Shown here one piece after another: positions 11,405-21,074 of a stretch of DNA of 64,000 nt (positions are counted from its first letter, which is position 1; each line of letters opens with the position of its first letter). Where the stretch lies: NCBI GenBank assembly GCA_023614405.1, contig CM042694.1, positions 86,039,285 to 86,103,284 of the forward strand, in the 5' to 3' direction. Origin of the DNA: Avena insularis (Eukaryota > Streptophyta > Magnoliopsida > Poales > Poaceae). A program made the position numbers and the translations under genes. A model generated the notes under the pieces. It was not told the DNA's origin. It was given only the letters and a program-made list of their open reading frames with translations, and searched no databases.

Positions 11405-12340
11405 TGAAGGGAATATGCCCGAGAGACAATAATAAAGTGGTTATTATCTTATTCCATGTTTATGATAAATGTTTCTTTTACATGCTAGAATTGTATTGAT
11501 CGGAAACATTAATACATGTATGTTTAATAAACAAAAAGGGTTCCTAGTTATGCCTCTCTTATAAACTAGCTTGTTGATTAACAAGATGATCAAGGTTTCC
11601 TGATCATGGACATTGGATGTTGTTAATAACAAGGTCACACCATTGGTGGAATGATGTGATGAACATTCAACCGAAGTATAGCATTACGATCAAAGTCATT
11701 ATGTTTATATTGCTATAATATCATACGAAGTAATCTTTATCCTTAGACCATGAGATCATGTTAATTGCTAACACCGAAAGAGTTACCACCACATGAATGG
11801 AGGAGGTGAAGAGTCACCTCCTCCATGCGCCAGCCATGAAGGAGGGGCACCCCCCTCCTCCTATAAAAGGCCACCCCCTCCTCACTTCTCACACACCTCC
11901 TTGTGAAGGATCTCTCTCCCCCTTTAGTATTATTCCCCATGGTCTCGGATTAGCGAGACACATGTTCCCGGTGGCTTTATCTGGAAAGGAGTTGCTGCTT
12001 CCGCTGCTTTGCTGGAGCAAGGGACGGAGGTTTTCGGGGTACCGGACGTGTGTGCGATCACGGATGCACCGCTGCTTTGCGGTGCTGGACTTGGTGGTGC
12101 TGGAGATGGATCTGATGAACGTGCTGGAGCCGGACCTGCTGGACTTCATCACGATCTTGAGATCGGCAAGTGTACGACTACGTCAACCATGAGTTCCTAC
12201 TCGTTAACAAAGCTCGTTGTCTATGAGGGTAAGTTCTCGTTGGATGTATGTCCACCCGTTGCTTTGTACCTAGTAGATAGATCTTGGCGTGTAGTTCACA
12301 CCGTAGGAAATTTTTTGTTTTCTATGCTGCGGACCCTACA
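11405..12340 (+). repeat. 3' LTR of element C with 759-bp deletion
   Basis: It aligns to the 5' LTR except that bases equivalent to 5178-5936 are missing. The joined ends share the tetranucleotide gagt (5174-5177 and 5933-5936), which remains once. That is a classic illegitimate-recombination footprint. The TATA box is retained at about 11859-11869. Confidence 0.9.
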
Positions 12341-12345
12341 TGAGG

Positions 12346-13030
12346 TTCGGTCTTCGTAAGTAAGGGGCATGAGATTTCGGCTTATAACTTGTCAAGCATA
12401 TCCTCTTAGTTGTGTCACTTTAACCTTAATCACCTTCAAGATGCTTATGATAGGGGCAATGAGAGCTGAAAGCTAATAAGTACCATAATTTTTGGAAGCT
12501 CTTTATGAGACTTGAATCCCTACTTCCTTCTATGAAGGCCTTTCTTTTACTTTTATGTTGAGTCTCCACCTTCTACCTTTATGCACCTACTTTGAGAGCA
12601 TAGTGGCCATTCTTAGTTCTATGTGCATTGTCCCAAGACTTGTTGATTGATGCATAGCTTTGATATTGCTTGTTTTAAACTATTTGTATCTAGTCACTCT
12701 TATGAACTTCGAAGGTGTCCTATGCATCTATATTTGCTACTCTATGGGGGACAAGCTGAATGCCAGTATGCTATGTTTTCTTTATGTGAAACAAACAAAC
12801 GTCTTGTAAAGCATTGTTATTCATGAATCTTTTGTTTGTGCCTTTTCACGTTGCAGTATAGTTGCTTTGTCTTATTGCTAGAACTTTATCTTTCATGTTA
12901 TGATTGAAGTATTATGATCCCAGCTATCAATGTTTTATGAATATTTTGATCAAGTTTACAATGGTGCATGTCACCTCAAAAATTATTCTTTCTTTTTATC
13001 ACTTACCTACTCAAGGACGAGCAGGAGTTA
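12346..13030 (+). mobile_element. Element A internal non-coding domain, right of Copia insertion
   Basis: No gene seen. It resumes homology with element D at 33560-34230 (for example GGGGCAATGAGA and TTGAGTCTCCACC) and ends in CTCAAGGACGAGCAGGAGTT before the polypurine tract. Confidence 0.8.
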
Positions 13031-13043
13031 AGCTTAGGGATGT
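13031..13043 (+). promoter_or_regulatory. Polypurine tract of element A
   Basis: AGCTTAGGGATGT lies immediately before the 3' LTR. It is a shortened form of the AAGCTTGGGGGGAGT tract of D and F. Confidence 0.75.
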
Positions 13044-14463
13044 TGATACATTGCAAATGTATCTATAATTTTTGATGTTCCATGCTTGGTTTTATCTACT
13101 TTATTATGTTTTGTCCACACTTTGGAGTACTTTTCATACGATTTCTTGGACTAACCTATTAACAAGATGCCACAATGCCAGTTGCCTGTTTTCCGCTATT
13201 TTTGGTTCCAGAAAGTCAGAAAATGAATATTCTCGGAATTGGACGGGACAAAAGCCAAAGTTGATATTTTCCCGGAAGACTCACGGAGCCAGAAGGAGAG
13301 TCGCAGAGGGGCCAGGGGCCAGCCACACCATAGGGTGGCGCGGGTCCACCCTGGCCGCGCCACCATGTGGTGTGGGCCCCTCCGGCCTCCATCGACCTTG
13401 CCCTTTCGCCTATAAGAAGCCCCCGATGCGAAAACCCTAAATCGTCAATAAGAAATCCACGAAAAGTTCCGCAGCGTCGCTGCCACCGAAGGGAGATTCG
13501 GAGGACAGAAAGTCTCTGTTCCGGCACCCTGCCTGGACAGGAAGTGCCCCCATCTCCATCTCCATCGATCTCCACCACCATCTCCATCACCATTGCTGAT
13601 TCCCATGATGATGAGGGAGTAGTTCTCTCTTGAGGCTAAGGGTTCTACCGGTAGCTATGTGTTCATCTCTCTCTCTCTCTATGCATGATCATATTGTGAT
13701 CATGAGCTTTGTAATCTAGTATATCTACCTTGCTACTCAAGTGCTTTAATAGATCTCTGCTCTCCCCATGTGTGTGAAAGTGACATCGTGCACACCATGG
13801 TGGCACTTAGGCTAGAGATTACAAATACTTGTTATGAGTTATATTTGGAGTTGGATGTCTCTATGAAATTGTGGTGTTTGTTGGAACCATCTAGTGCTCA
13901 AGGTGACAGTGTGGGGTTATCTAGATGGGAAAGGCTTACTTTGAGGTGTGCTGTTATAGCCCTACCATCGATTAGAGTGTCCAACCAGAGAGTAGTTAAG
14001 AGTAGTATCATAAAGAGAATATATTTATATGAGAGTGTTCACTAGTGAAAGTATGATCCCTAGGCCTTGTTTCTAAGTATTGAAACACCGTTTGCAACTA
14101 GATCTGTTACATGTTGGCTTGCTTCCATCTTTATTTTAGTTTGCCTTTAGTCTCTTCCATGCCATCAAGCTATTTTCTCGCACCTTACCACTTATAATTA
14201 TCTATACCACTTGTATTTCACTATCTCTTTGCCGAACTAGTGCACCTATACACCTGACAAGTGTATTGGGTGTGTTGGGGACACAAGAGACTTCTTGTAT
14301 CTTGATTGCAGGATTGCTTGAGAGGGAATACCTTTGACCACTTCCTCCCTGAGTTCGATAAAGCTTGGGTGATCCACTTAAGGGAAAACTTGCTGCTGTT
14401 CTACAAACCTCTGCACTTGAAGGCGCAACAACTGTCTACAAGAATAGAAGTGCGTAGACATCA
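13044..14463 (+). repeat. 3' LTR of element A
   Basis: 1420 bp, TGATACATTG to GACATCA. TATA-like GCCTATAAG lies at 13409-13417. It is followed by the right target-site duplication tccat (14464-14468). Confidence 0.93.
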
Positions 14464-15411
14464 TCCATCCTCGATAGAGTATAGACCATTAGGCAAAGGA
14501 GTTGGGATCAAGTGATCCGCTCTAGGTATATCAAGGAAGTATCTACCATTAGTTCTAGAAATCATACCACATGCTCTTAGAGTAGATAAACCGAGACGGT
14601 GACTTCTTATCAACGGTTGGATATTGCCTAGGTTGACGTGAAGTGCGCGTGCAAGAACGGTTACAACTCCTCCTCCACGTATGGGTCCTCGAGATTGCAT
14701 AGCTAGATGCTTAAGGTAAAACACAAGAAGGGCGGCCAAATTTTGTGTTAAGTTACAATTAATAATAGTAGCTTTTGTAAGGATCAACATGTTCTCCTTA
14801 TTGACTCTAGTAAACTCACCACATTCCTGCAAGGTGTTACCAATAACATAAAACAAATATCTAATAGCAGGATGATCATTTTGGTTCCCCTTGGATGTGT
14901 TTCCATGAATTCTCATTAAATTAAAGTACTCCCAAGGTACAGGATTTAAAACAGAAATAGTGGATCATATGTTGGTGGTGTTGTTGGCAAATCCAAAATA
15001 TTGAGCCTATTGGTCGAGTGTCAAGGAGTACTCACAGTTCATAAGACGGGAGTTGATGCGATCAACTTCAGGCAATTGCTCCTCAAAACAATAGTGAGAG
15101 CACACCGTATGCGTTAAGGTGCTGAGGAACTCAAGCATCAAGCGGCGATACGTGGTGACATCCTGGAAGACAAAGTCGTACAAACCAATATTATTGCAAA
15201 ATAAATCAAAATCAGCACGAATATCAAGTTGGTTCGGGATATAGAGGCACACTCACTTGGTGGACTTGATTTCTCGGAGCATGAGACGATCGAAACGGTT
15301 CAGCTGAAACTCCTCGGTGAACTCGATATCAAGTGACTTGGGGGTCAATGTATCAACGGGTGGTGCGGAAGATTCCGCAGCCATCACACGTGTACGACTC
15401 CTCGTGTTCAT
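14464..15411 (-). pseudogene. Element B accessory ORF, Athila ORF1-like, N-terminal and central part
   Basis: The start is the ATG at 15411-15409 (MNTRSRTRVMAAESSAP), immediately after an acceptor-like TTGTTTTAG. The frame is continuous to 14464 except for three in-frame stops: TGA at 15255-15253, TAG near 15006 and TGA near 14965. All three are explicable as C-to-T changes of CGA or CAG. The recognisable core is HPAIRYLFYVIGNTL, then a segment with NLAALLVFYLKHLA and RGPIRGGGVVTVLA. This parallels LPALRYFAYYLATSVLGR, NLGSLIARRL and RGPIYGG in elements D and F, and fits the plant ATHILA ORF-1 family (PF03078 by memory). Its role in the element's life cycle is unknown. Element A interrupts it at the C-terminal side; the tail lies at 176-386. 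Confidence 0.8.
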
Positions 15412-15636
15412 CTAAAACAAAATAAATAAAAATTTCTAGTTAAAATTTTAGTCCAATAAAAACATAGCTTAAACAATCCTCTACACTTATTATAAAAGAA
15501 ACTCCTCTAAAAACAATAATAAGTATTCTCAATATCAAGATTAACTCAAGAACAAGATCTAAGTCTAGATTAATAATGATGAAAGATTGAGCAGAGTTTT
15601 ATTGTAAATAAGTTGCGGATTAGAGGAGAATCATAC
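15412..15636 (-). other. Putative intron upstream of B accessory ORF
   Basis: On the minus strand AAG|GTATGATTCTCC (donor, GT at 15636-15635) and TTGTTTTAG (acceptor, AG at 15413-15412) bound 225 bases of AT-rich sequence ending exactly at the ATG. Elements D and F have the same arrangement at 221 and 220 bases. Splicing is inferred from the signals and their conservation. Confidence 0.6.
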
Positions 15637-15639
15637 CTT

Positions 15640-16110
15640 AGATCGATTGGGTGCAAGAAATCAAAGAAAGATTGAGTAAATTTGAAGATCCAATGGAGAT
15701 GGTTTGGGGTTTGGAGGAAGAAGAAAGAGAAAATTTGTGTTTAGGGATTTTTAGGTTACCTCCTCGTGGGGTTATGGCGGCCGCGTACATGGTATGGGCG
15801 GGTGGTACGATCGAAGTCCACCCGTACCGGGTAACATACCTTGGGGGTGAAGAATCCCTTCCGGCGGTGCACTTAGTACGGACACGTGCGCCCGTACTAC
15901 TGGTCATTATGCGTTCAGTACCTTTGCTTAAAATCTAATGATTTACTCGAGGGTACAATACTAGTGTGCAGTATGGGCGCGTCTGACCGTACCAGCGGTC
16001 GTTACGAGCGCTATTTCCTGGGAAAAACATCACAATTTCTATCTTCCAATGCCTTGATGCGATATAGGCGCACAATACGGCCGCTACCACTGGTCGTTAT
16101 ATGGCCAGTT
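15640..16110 (-). promoter_or_regulatory. GC-rich island between protease and accessory ORF of element B
   Basis: This locally GC-rich block is flanked by AT-rich sequence. It contains three imperfect repeats on the plus strand, near 15893 (CGTACTACTGGTCATTATGCG shortened to its core ACTGGTCATTA), 15990 (CAGCGGTCGTTACG) and 16084 (CACTGGTCGTTATA). Its position matches the GC islands of D and F, which lie just upstream of the putative donor. It may be an internal promoter for the accessory ORF; no clear TATA box is visible. The apparent ORF at 15651-15938 lies in this island and is not supported. Confidence 0.45.
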
Positions 16111-16399
16111 AGCTGAAAACTCGAAGAATTTGATTATTAGCTTCATGTGTCTTTACACATCTTATCAAAGGACAAAATAACAGCAAATAGACTTCATAAA
16201 AAACCAGTAGTACTTCTTAGGCCATGTGTTAGTAAAAATAAAAGATAGAGAGTTACCTTATTTCTTCTCCTCTCTCCAAAGGTCTTCTTGAACACGCTTT
16301 ATTAAAAACAAAAACGAAAGAAACTAAACTAAACTAACACAAGTAAAAACGTTTATTTCACATGGGTTGCCTCCCATGAAGCGTTTCTAGTTAAGGTCA

Positions 16400-17118
16400 A
16401 CTAGCTTGAGCTAGATGGTGATAATTTAGGTTTAATGAGTGGAACACCCACTCCAAAGTAATTATACCATCATCACCATTAGGCTTGGCCTTCTTCTTCC
16501 TAGGGAAGTGGACTATAAAAGGATCTCTAGATGGTAGTCATATTCTCACATTCCCTTCATGTAAATTGATTAGTGCTTTAATAGTTCTTAGGAAGGACCT
16601 ACCTAGAATTATAGGTGTTATGGGATCTTTAGGCATGTCCACAATAATAAGATCAATAAGCGTGGGACTACCTTTAATTTCAATAACTATATTTTCTTTT
16701 ATCCCAACAGCTTGTTTATAAGTTGAATCTGCTTGATGGAGTCTTAATTCAGTAGTTGCAAATGGCCCAAAGTTCAACTTGCCAATAGGCTTTTGGAAAT
16801 CGTTGAGACGCTTGCATCAAGATCACAGAGTGCAGATATCTCATTGACCCCAACGGTAATTTTAATAGTGGTCTCAAATATATCATATAGCTTAGCAGGA
16901 AGCTTATCAGCTATTTTATTATACCCCATCTCTAAATCTCGAACTTTAGATGCTACTTGTTGAATAAATTGTTGGTAGATAGCATCATTACCTTGTTCTA
17001 TACCGGGATTCTTCATGATGATCATCTTTAGTAGATCTTCCACGGTATATTCATGAATTGGTGCATTGCTATAATCTAGCTCTTCAGGCTTCTCTTCATT
17101 TGTTACCACCCTCATCAT
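16400..17118 (-). pseudogene. pro: Element B protease region
   Basis: This is a retropepsin-like domain of an Athila-type Gypsy polyprotein. The segment VEDLLKMIIMKN is followed by the active-site region, which reads CDLDASVSTI. Relatives have DLGA or DTGA, so the glycine after the catalytic aspartate is replaced and the enzyme should be dead. A frame break follows at about 16790; the second half is NFGPFATTELRLHQADST, with DMPKDPITPIILGRSFL as the family's flap and ILGRPFL signature. The C-terminus is a basic DPFIVHFPRKKKAKPNGDDG tail, and the stop is near 16400. As in D and F the polyprotein ends right after protease. Confidence 0.75.
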
Positions 17119-17990
17119 CTTGGGGTCTTCTACCGGATTTGGCTCGGGCTTCCCAGTGCTAGTATGAGAGCTTGTATCTCGGCTACCTTGTCCAATTGAG
17201 CCTCCGCGGCCTTTATCCTTTTGTGTAGAGTCTGCACATCATTTCTAATTGCAACCGCTTGGTTAGATAATTTTCCTATACTACTTTCATGGTTCTCCGT
17301 GATCTTAATAAGCATATTAATTTGCTCGATTTGAGTTTGCATAAAAGTTCTAATAGTTTGCTCAAACGAGAGATTGCCATGATTTTCTCCATTATGATTA
17401 TCATAATTATTGTAAGGAGCTCCTGCAGGATTAGAGTAATGTTTTTGAACATTAGAAGAATTTTTTTGGTTCTTCCATGCAGGATTATAAGTAGTGCGAG
17501 CTATAAAATTAACATCATTAACATCGGTAGCGATATCATTAACTTGGGTATCTTCCTTACCCTTTACTATGTTGAGTAATTCGTCTACCTTAGATGTAAG
17601 CTCTTGATTGTTTACCTCGGTGATTAACTTACACTTTTCGAGGTTCCTTCCACATGCGATTGGGCATGGTTGTTTTGCATATCATCAAGTAATTTCTTTG
17701 CAATACTCACTTGCTTTCCCATGATTGTTCCTCCTGCTGCAGTATCTAGCATAGACTTAGACATAGGGTTAAGGCCATTATAAAATAAATGCAGTATAAG
17801 CCATTCTTCTATCCCATGACAAGGATAGTTCATTACAACTTCTTTTATCCTTTCCCATGCAAGCGCTAGTGGCTCACGATCTTATTGTCTAAAGCTTGTA
17901 ATATTGGATCTTAGTTGCATAGTTTTAGCTGGGGCAAAAAAGTTAGTCATAAACATATTAGTGCATTCCTCCCAAGATTTAATAGTGCCC
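17119..17990 (-). pseudogene. gag: Element B gag, C-terminal half
   Basis: It reads, with stops and frame changes, through TNFFAPAKTMQLRSNI and LALAWERIKEVVMNYPCHG, then EEWLILHLFYNGLNP and LDTAAGGTIMGK, to a linker (SFEQTIRTFMQTQIEQINML) and a coiled-coil-like stretch (IGKLSNQAVAIRNDVQTLHK). This is the plant Retrotrans_gag capsid fold seen in Athila-like elements: W-R-LFYNGL and LDAAAGG are hallmarks. No zinc knuckle is visible. A TAA interrupts the frame after SFRQ near 17884. The upstream part of gag is cut off by the LTR fragment at 17991. Confidence 0.75.
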
Positions 17991-18288
17991 TGATACGTCG
18001 TAAACGTATCTATAATTTTTGATGTTCCATGCTTGTTTAGTATCTACTTTCTTATATTTTGTTCGTACTTTGAGGTATTTTTATACATTTTCTAGAACTA
18101 ACCTATTAACAAGATGCCACGGTGCCAGTTGCCTGTTTTCTGTTGTTTTTGGTTTTAGGAAAGCTAGTAAGGAAATATTCTCGGAATTGGACCGGACAAA
18201 AGCCAAAGTCAATATTTTACCCAAAGCAACACGGAGTTCGGAGGGAAGCCGAAGGGAGGCCACGAGGCGGCCACACCCTAGGGTGGCG
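17991..18288 (+). repeat. LTR1: truncated 5' start of an A-like LTR
   Basis: It begins TGATACGTCGTAAACGTATC and matches the first 298 bp of element A's LTR, ending in CACACCCTAGGGTGGCG. No internal domain follows; another LTR start abuts it. The best explanation is that LTR2 inserted into it. The expected target duplication of LTR1 on its left is tgccc (17986-17990). Confidence 0.85.
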
Positions 18289-18568
18289 TGATATGTTGCT
18301 AACGTATCTATAATTTTTGATGTCCCATGCTTGTTTTATATTTACCTTCTTATGTTTGGCCCACACTTTGGAGTATTTTTATACACTTTCTTGGACTAAC
18401 CTATTAACAAGATGCCACAGTGCGAGTTGCCTGTTTTCTGCTGTTTTTGGTTCTAGAAAGTCAGAAAATGAATATTCTCGAAATTGGACGGGACAAAAGC
18501 CAAAGTCAATATTTCACCGAGGGGGACACGGAGCTAGAAGAACAGACGGAGAGGGGCCAGAGGTCGGC
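18289..18568 (+). repeat. LTR2: second truncated A-like LTR start
   Basis: It begins TGATATGTTGCTAACGTATC and covers about 280 bp of the same LTR family, ending GGGGCCAGAGGTCGGC where element E's LTR begins. It is truncated within 20 bp of the same LTR coordinate as LTR1, in the GC-rich U3. Confidence 0.85.
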
Positions 18569-20936
18569 TGAAAGGGAAATGGACGTCGCCTAGAGGTGGG
18601 GTGAATAGGCGTTTTAAAATTATTACGGTTTAGGCTCTAATAAATGCGGAATTAAACTTAACGTTTAATTTATCAAGCCAAAACCTATATCCACTAGGTT
18701 CACTAAGTGCACCAACAACCTATGCTAAGCAAGACAAGCAACAAGGTGATAGCAAGATATAATACTTCAAGCACGATGGCTATCACAATGTAAATTGCAT
18801 AAGTAAAGGGCTCGGTTGAGAGATAACCGATGGACGCGGAGACGATGATTTGTTTCCCGAAGTTCACTTCCAAAGAAGCTACGTCTCCGTTGGAGAGGTG
18901 CGGGGGTGTAATGTACTTCGAATGCCACAAGCGGCTCACCTCGAGGTGTGGTGGCTCGATGCTTATCCAACGCCACACAAGGCCTCACCTCAAGATGCGA
19001 AGGCACGCAACTCACCGATGCCACAAAAGGCTCACCCTATTCTCCCCGTGAGCTCGCCACAAAGGCTGACTCATGTTCCACTATGGGACACTTGAGGGTG
19101 GTCACCGAACCCGTACAAGGCTTGGGGCAAGCTCCTCGACTCAATTGGAGGGCTCCCAAGAAATGGCACAAAGGCTCCACAATGCCACAATAGGCCAACA
19201 AGCTTGGGGAAACTCCACAACTCAATTGGAGGCCCCAAGAACACACCACAACTCCACACAACTGTCTAGGGATCCAAGAACCCAAGAGAAACAAGCCCAA
19301 GGGCTTGAACTCGCCGAATCCCCGAGGAGAACTCAAACCTATGCACTAAATACAAGAGGCAAGTCCTTTTCTCTCAAATTCCAACAAAGCTATATTGGGG
19401 GAATAAGAGAGGAAGAACATAAGAGGAGAACACAAAACTCTCCAAGATCTAGATGTAAAGGACTCCTTCACAAAGAAGGGATTTGGTTTGGTAGGGTTGT
19501 AGATCTAGATCTCCTCTCTCAAATCCCTCAAAAAGATGCAAGAATCATGGGAGGGAGAAGGGAAGAGGGCAAGCTTTTGAAGGTCAAAATGGAGGAGAGA
19601 GAGGGGAAGAGCTAGCAAAAATAACCTCCAAAGTTGGACAAACTTTGGGGAAGAGGGGGCCCTTAAATAGGGCAAGAGAAATCTGCCCGTTTGGGCCAGA
19701 TTCATGCCCCACCGGAACTACCGGTAAACAAAAACACAAGTTACTGAACAAAAACGAGATTTATCGGAACTTCAGGCAGAACTTGGGCCGGTACTACCGC
19801 TCAAGCAAAAACGTTGGACAACATTGCACGAAAACTTCAATAACTTTTGACTCCGGACTCCGATTTTGATGATCTTGGGCTCGTTTTGAAGAGAACAGAA
19901 AGCTCTAAAATATTATGCAAAGAAACATCATAGTACGACAAGGGAGGATAAAAATAAAATGGAGAAAGGTATGACCTCTTAGAAGCGATGAACCGGTAAA
20001 ACCTCCAAAACCCAAAATGCAAGAAGTTGAGCTTGGAAACTCCAATTGAGATGAAACTAATTTTGTTGGAAAGATAATAAAGAGTAGAATCCAACAAAAG
20101 GTGAAATATTGGGTATCACTAAGGGAGAAAATATCATGAATATATATGTGAGATATCTCCCAAGGTGTGGAGCCAGAAAACCCGCAAGATAAAAAACGCA
20201 ATAGGATATGCAAGGGAAATTCGTTTTGATGAACTAGAGCTTGTTGTGAAAATAACCACAAGCTATAGATCCTCACATGGACAAGAACCAAACAACAACC
20301 AAGAAAGATGATGCTATGTATGTAAAGGTTTGAGCTCTCTCCAAAAGATACGAACGAGTCACGTACTCGAGAGCCCCTGTTGATAGTACGGCTATCTATC
20401 CTAAATCCGGTCTCCCAACACTACAAGAGACCGGTAAAATAGAAAACTTATCAAGATCATACCTTTGCCTTGAGCAATCCACTTGAGCTTGATGTAGACC
20501 GTCTTGTCCTTCTCAAGATGGATCGCCTTCCTTGATTGCTCTTGCTCTCTCTTGCTCGATGAAGACTTGAGAAGTGCTCCCCCATACTCCATGGGGAAAC
20601 CTCCTTTTTGAACTTGTCTTCATCACACCATGATCGCTGAGGAAGGATAGCTCCAAGCATGAGATCTTCTAGAGATGGTGCATCTTGAGCTTGCACTTCA
20701 TTTCTTGATGATGTCTTGAAGATAGCCATGAGGAACTCCATCTTCTTCTTTTTCTACTTGATTCTAATAGGCACAAAGCCCTTAGATATTGCTTCTTCTT
20801 TTCCAACCTTGAAACCAACACATGGTCCAAGAAATGCCAATGGACAAACCTACAAGTGAAACTAAATTTACACATTAGTCCATAGGGATTGTCATTAATT
20901 ACCAAAACCACACATGGGGGCATACCTGCCCTTTCA
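18569..20936 (-). repeat. 3' LTR of element E (2.37 kb)
   Basis: Read on the minus strand it starts TGAAAGGGCAGG at 20936 and ends CCATTTCCCTTTCA at 18569, with inverted ends TGAAAGGG/CCCTTTCA. A TATA-like CTATTTAAGG lies at 19670-19661. It contains several imperfect repeats of GCCACAAAGGCTCACC type (about 18925-19070) and paired ACCGG motifs (about 19720 and 19790). LTRs of this text (GTCGCCTAGAGG, GGTGAATAGG) are abundant in Triticeae, but I cannot name the family securely. Apparent ORFs here (for example 19073-19615) are not supported. Confidence 0.8.
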
Positions 20937-20952
20937 ATCTCCCCCATTTTGG
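20937..20952 (-). promoter_or_regulatory. Polypurine tract of element E
   Basis: The minus strand reads CCAAAATGGGGGAGAT directly before the LTR's TGAAAGGG. A second copy lies near 36009-36025 in the duplicated segment. Confidence 0.75.
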
Positions 20953-21069
20953 TAATTGATGACAATCCCCTAGAGAGGGTTTAAATATGGAATTTAATGA
21001 ACAAAATGGTTGCCCCAACATCAAATACTACACAAGTATGTGATGTTGGTACAACCACAATATATAGAG

Positions 21070-21074
21070 CCAAC
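21070..21074. repeat. Left target-site duplication of element D (ccaac)
   Basis: ccaac precedes D's 5' LTR and recurs at 35610-35614 after its 3' LTR. The uninterrupted sequence in duplication copy 2 (36141-36145) also reads ccaac, confirming the empty site. Confidence 0.95.

Larger units (their letters stand above)
4799..12340 (+). mobile_element. Element C: Angela/BARE-like Copia retrotransposon, defective
   Basis: The 5' LTR is 4799-6495 and the 3' LTR 11405-12340; both start TGAAGGGAATATGC and end at CTAC(A/G). The LTR text (AATAATAAAGTGGTTATTAT and following) is recognisably Angela/BARE-like from memory. A degenerate initiator-Met primer site follows the 5' LTR, and GTGGGAGAC precedes the 3' LTR. 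The internal 4.9 kb keeps integrase, RT and RNase H remnants in Copia order but no long ORF. The 3' LTR carries a 759-bp internal deletion. Confidence 0.9.
392..14463 (+). mobile_element. Element A: Sabrina-like non-autonomous Gypsy LTR retrotransposon
   Basis: Two 1.42 kb LTRs (392-1810, 13044-14463) begin TGATACATTGCAAATGTATC and end GTAGACATCA, flanked by tccat. A tRNA-Asp-type primer-binding site follows the 5' LTR, and an AAGCTTAGGGA polypurine tract precedes the 3' LTR, so orientation is plus. Without the nested Copia element (4799-12340 and its 5-bp duplication) the internal domain is about 3.7 kb. Its only convincing ORF is 184 codons; no gag, protease, RT or integrase is visible, so the element is non-autonomous. 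The LTR start resembles, from memory, the Triticeae Sabrina family; that name is tentative. Confidence 0.9.
14469..17990 (-). mobile_element. Element B, central part (Athila-like Gypsy, minus strand)
   Basis: In minus-strand order it carries gag (from 17990), protease (to about 16400), a non-coding GC-rich island, a putative intron and the accessory ORF. There is no room for, and no trace of, RT, RNase H or integrase between protease and accessory ORF. The N-terminal half of gag, the primer site and the 5' LTR are missing because an A-like LTR starts at 17991; they may lie right of the window. Confidence 0.85.
20598..21074 (-). repeat. Tandem duplication copy 1 in element E (first part)
   Basis: This segment, with its continuation at 35615-35669 beyond inserted element D, is repeated at 35670-36202. 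It spans the start of the 3' LTR, the polypurine tract and about 190 bp of internal sequence. Confidence 0.85.

Noticed and set aside
15651..15938. 95-codon plus ORF and 15638-15907 minus ORF
   Set aside because: They sit in the GC island of element B with no family motif; the island's conservation of position, not its coding, is the signal.
19073..19615. 180-codon plus ORF
   Set aside because: It is antisense inside the LTR of element E, with no recognisable domain.
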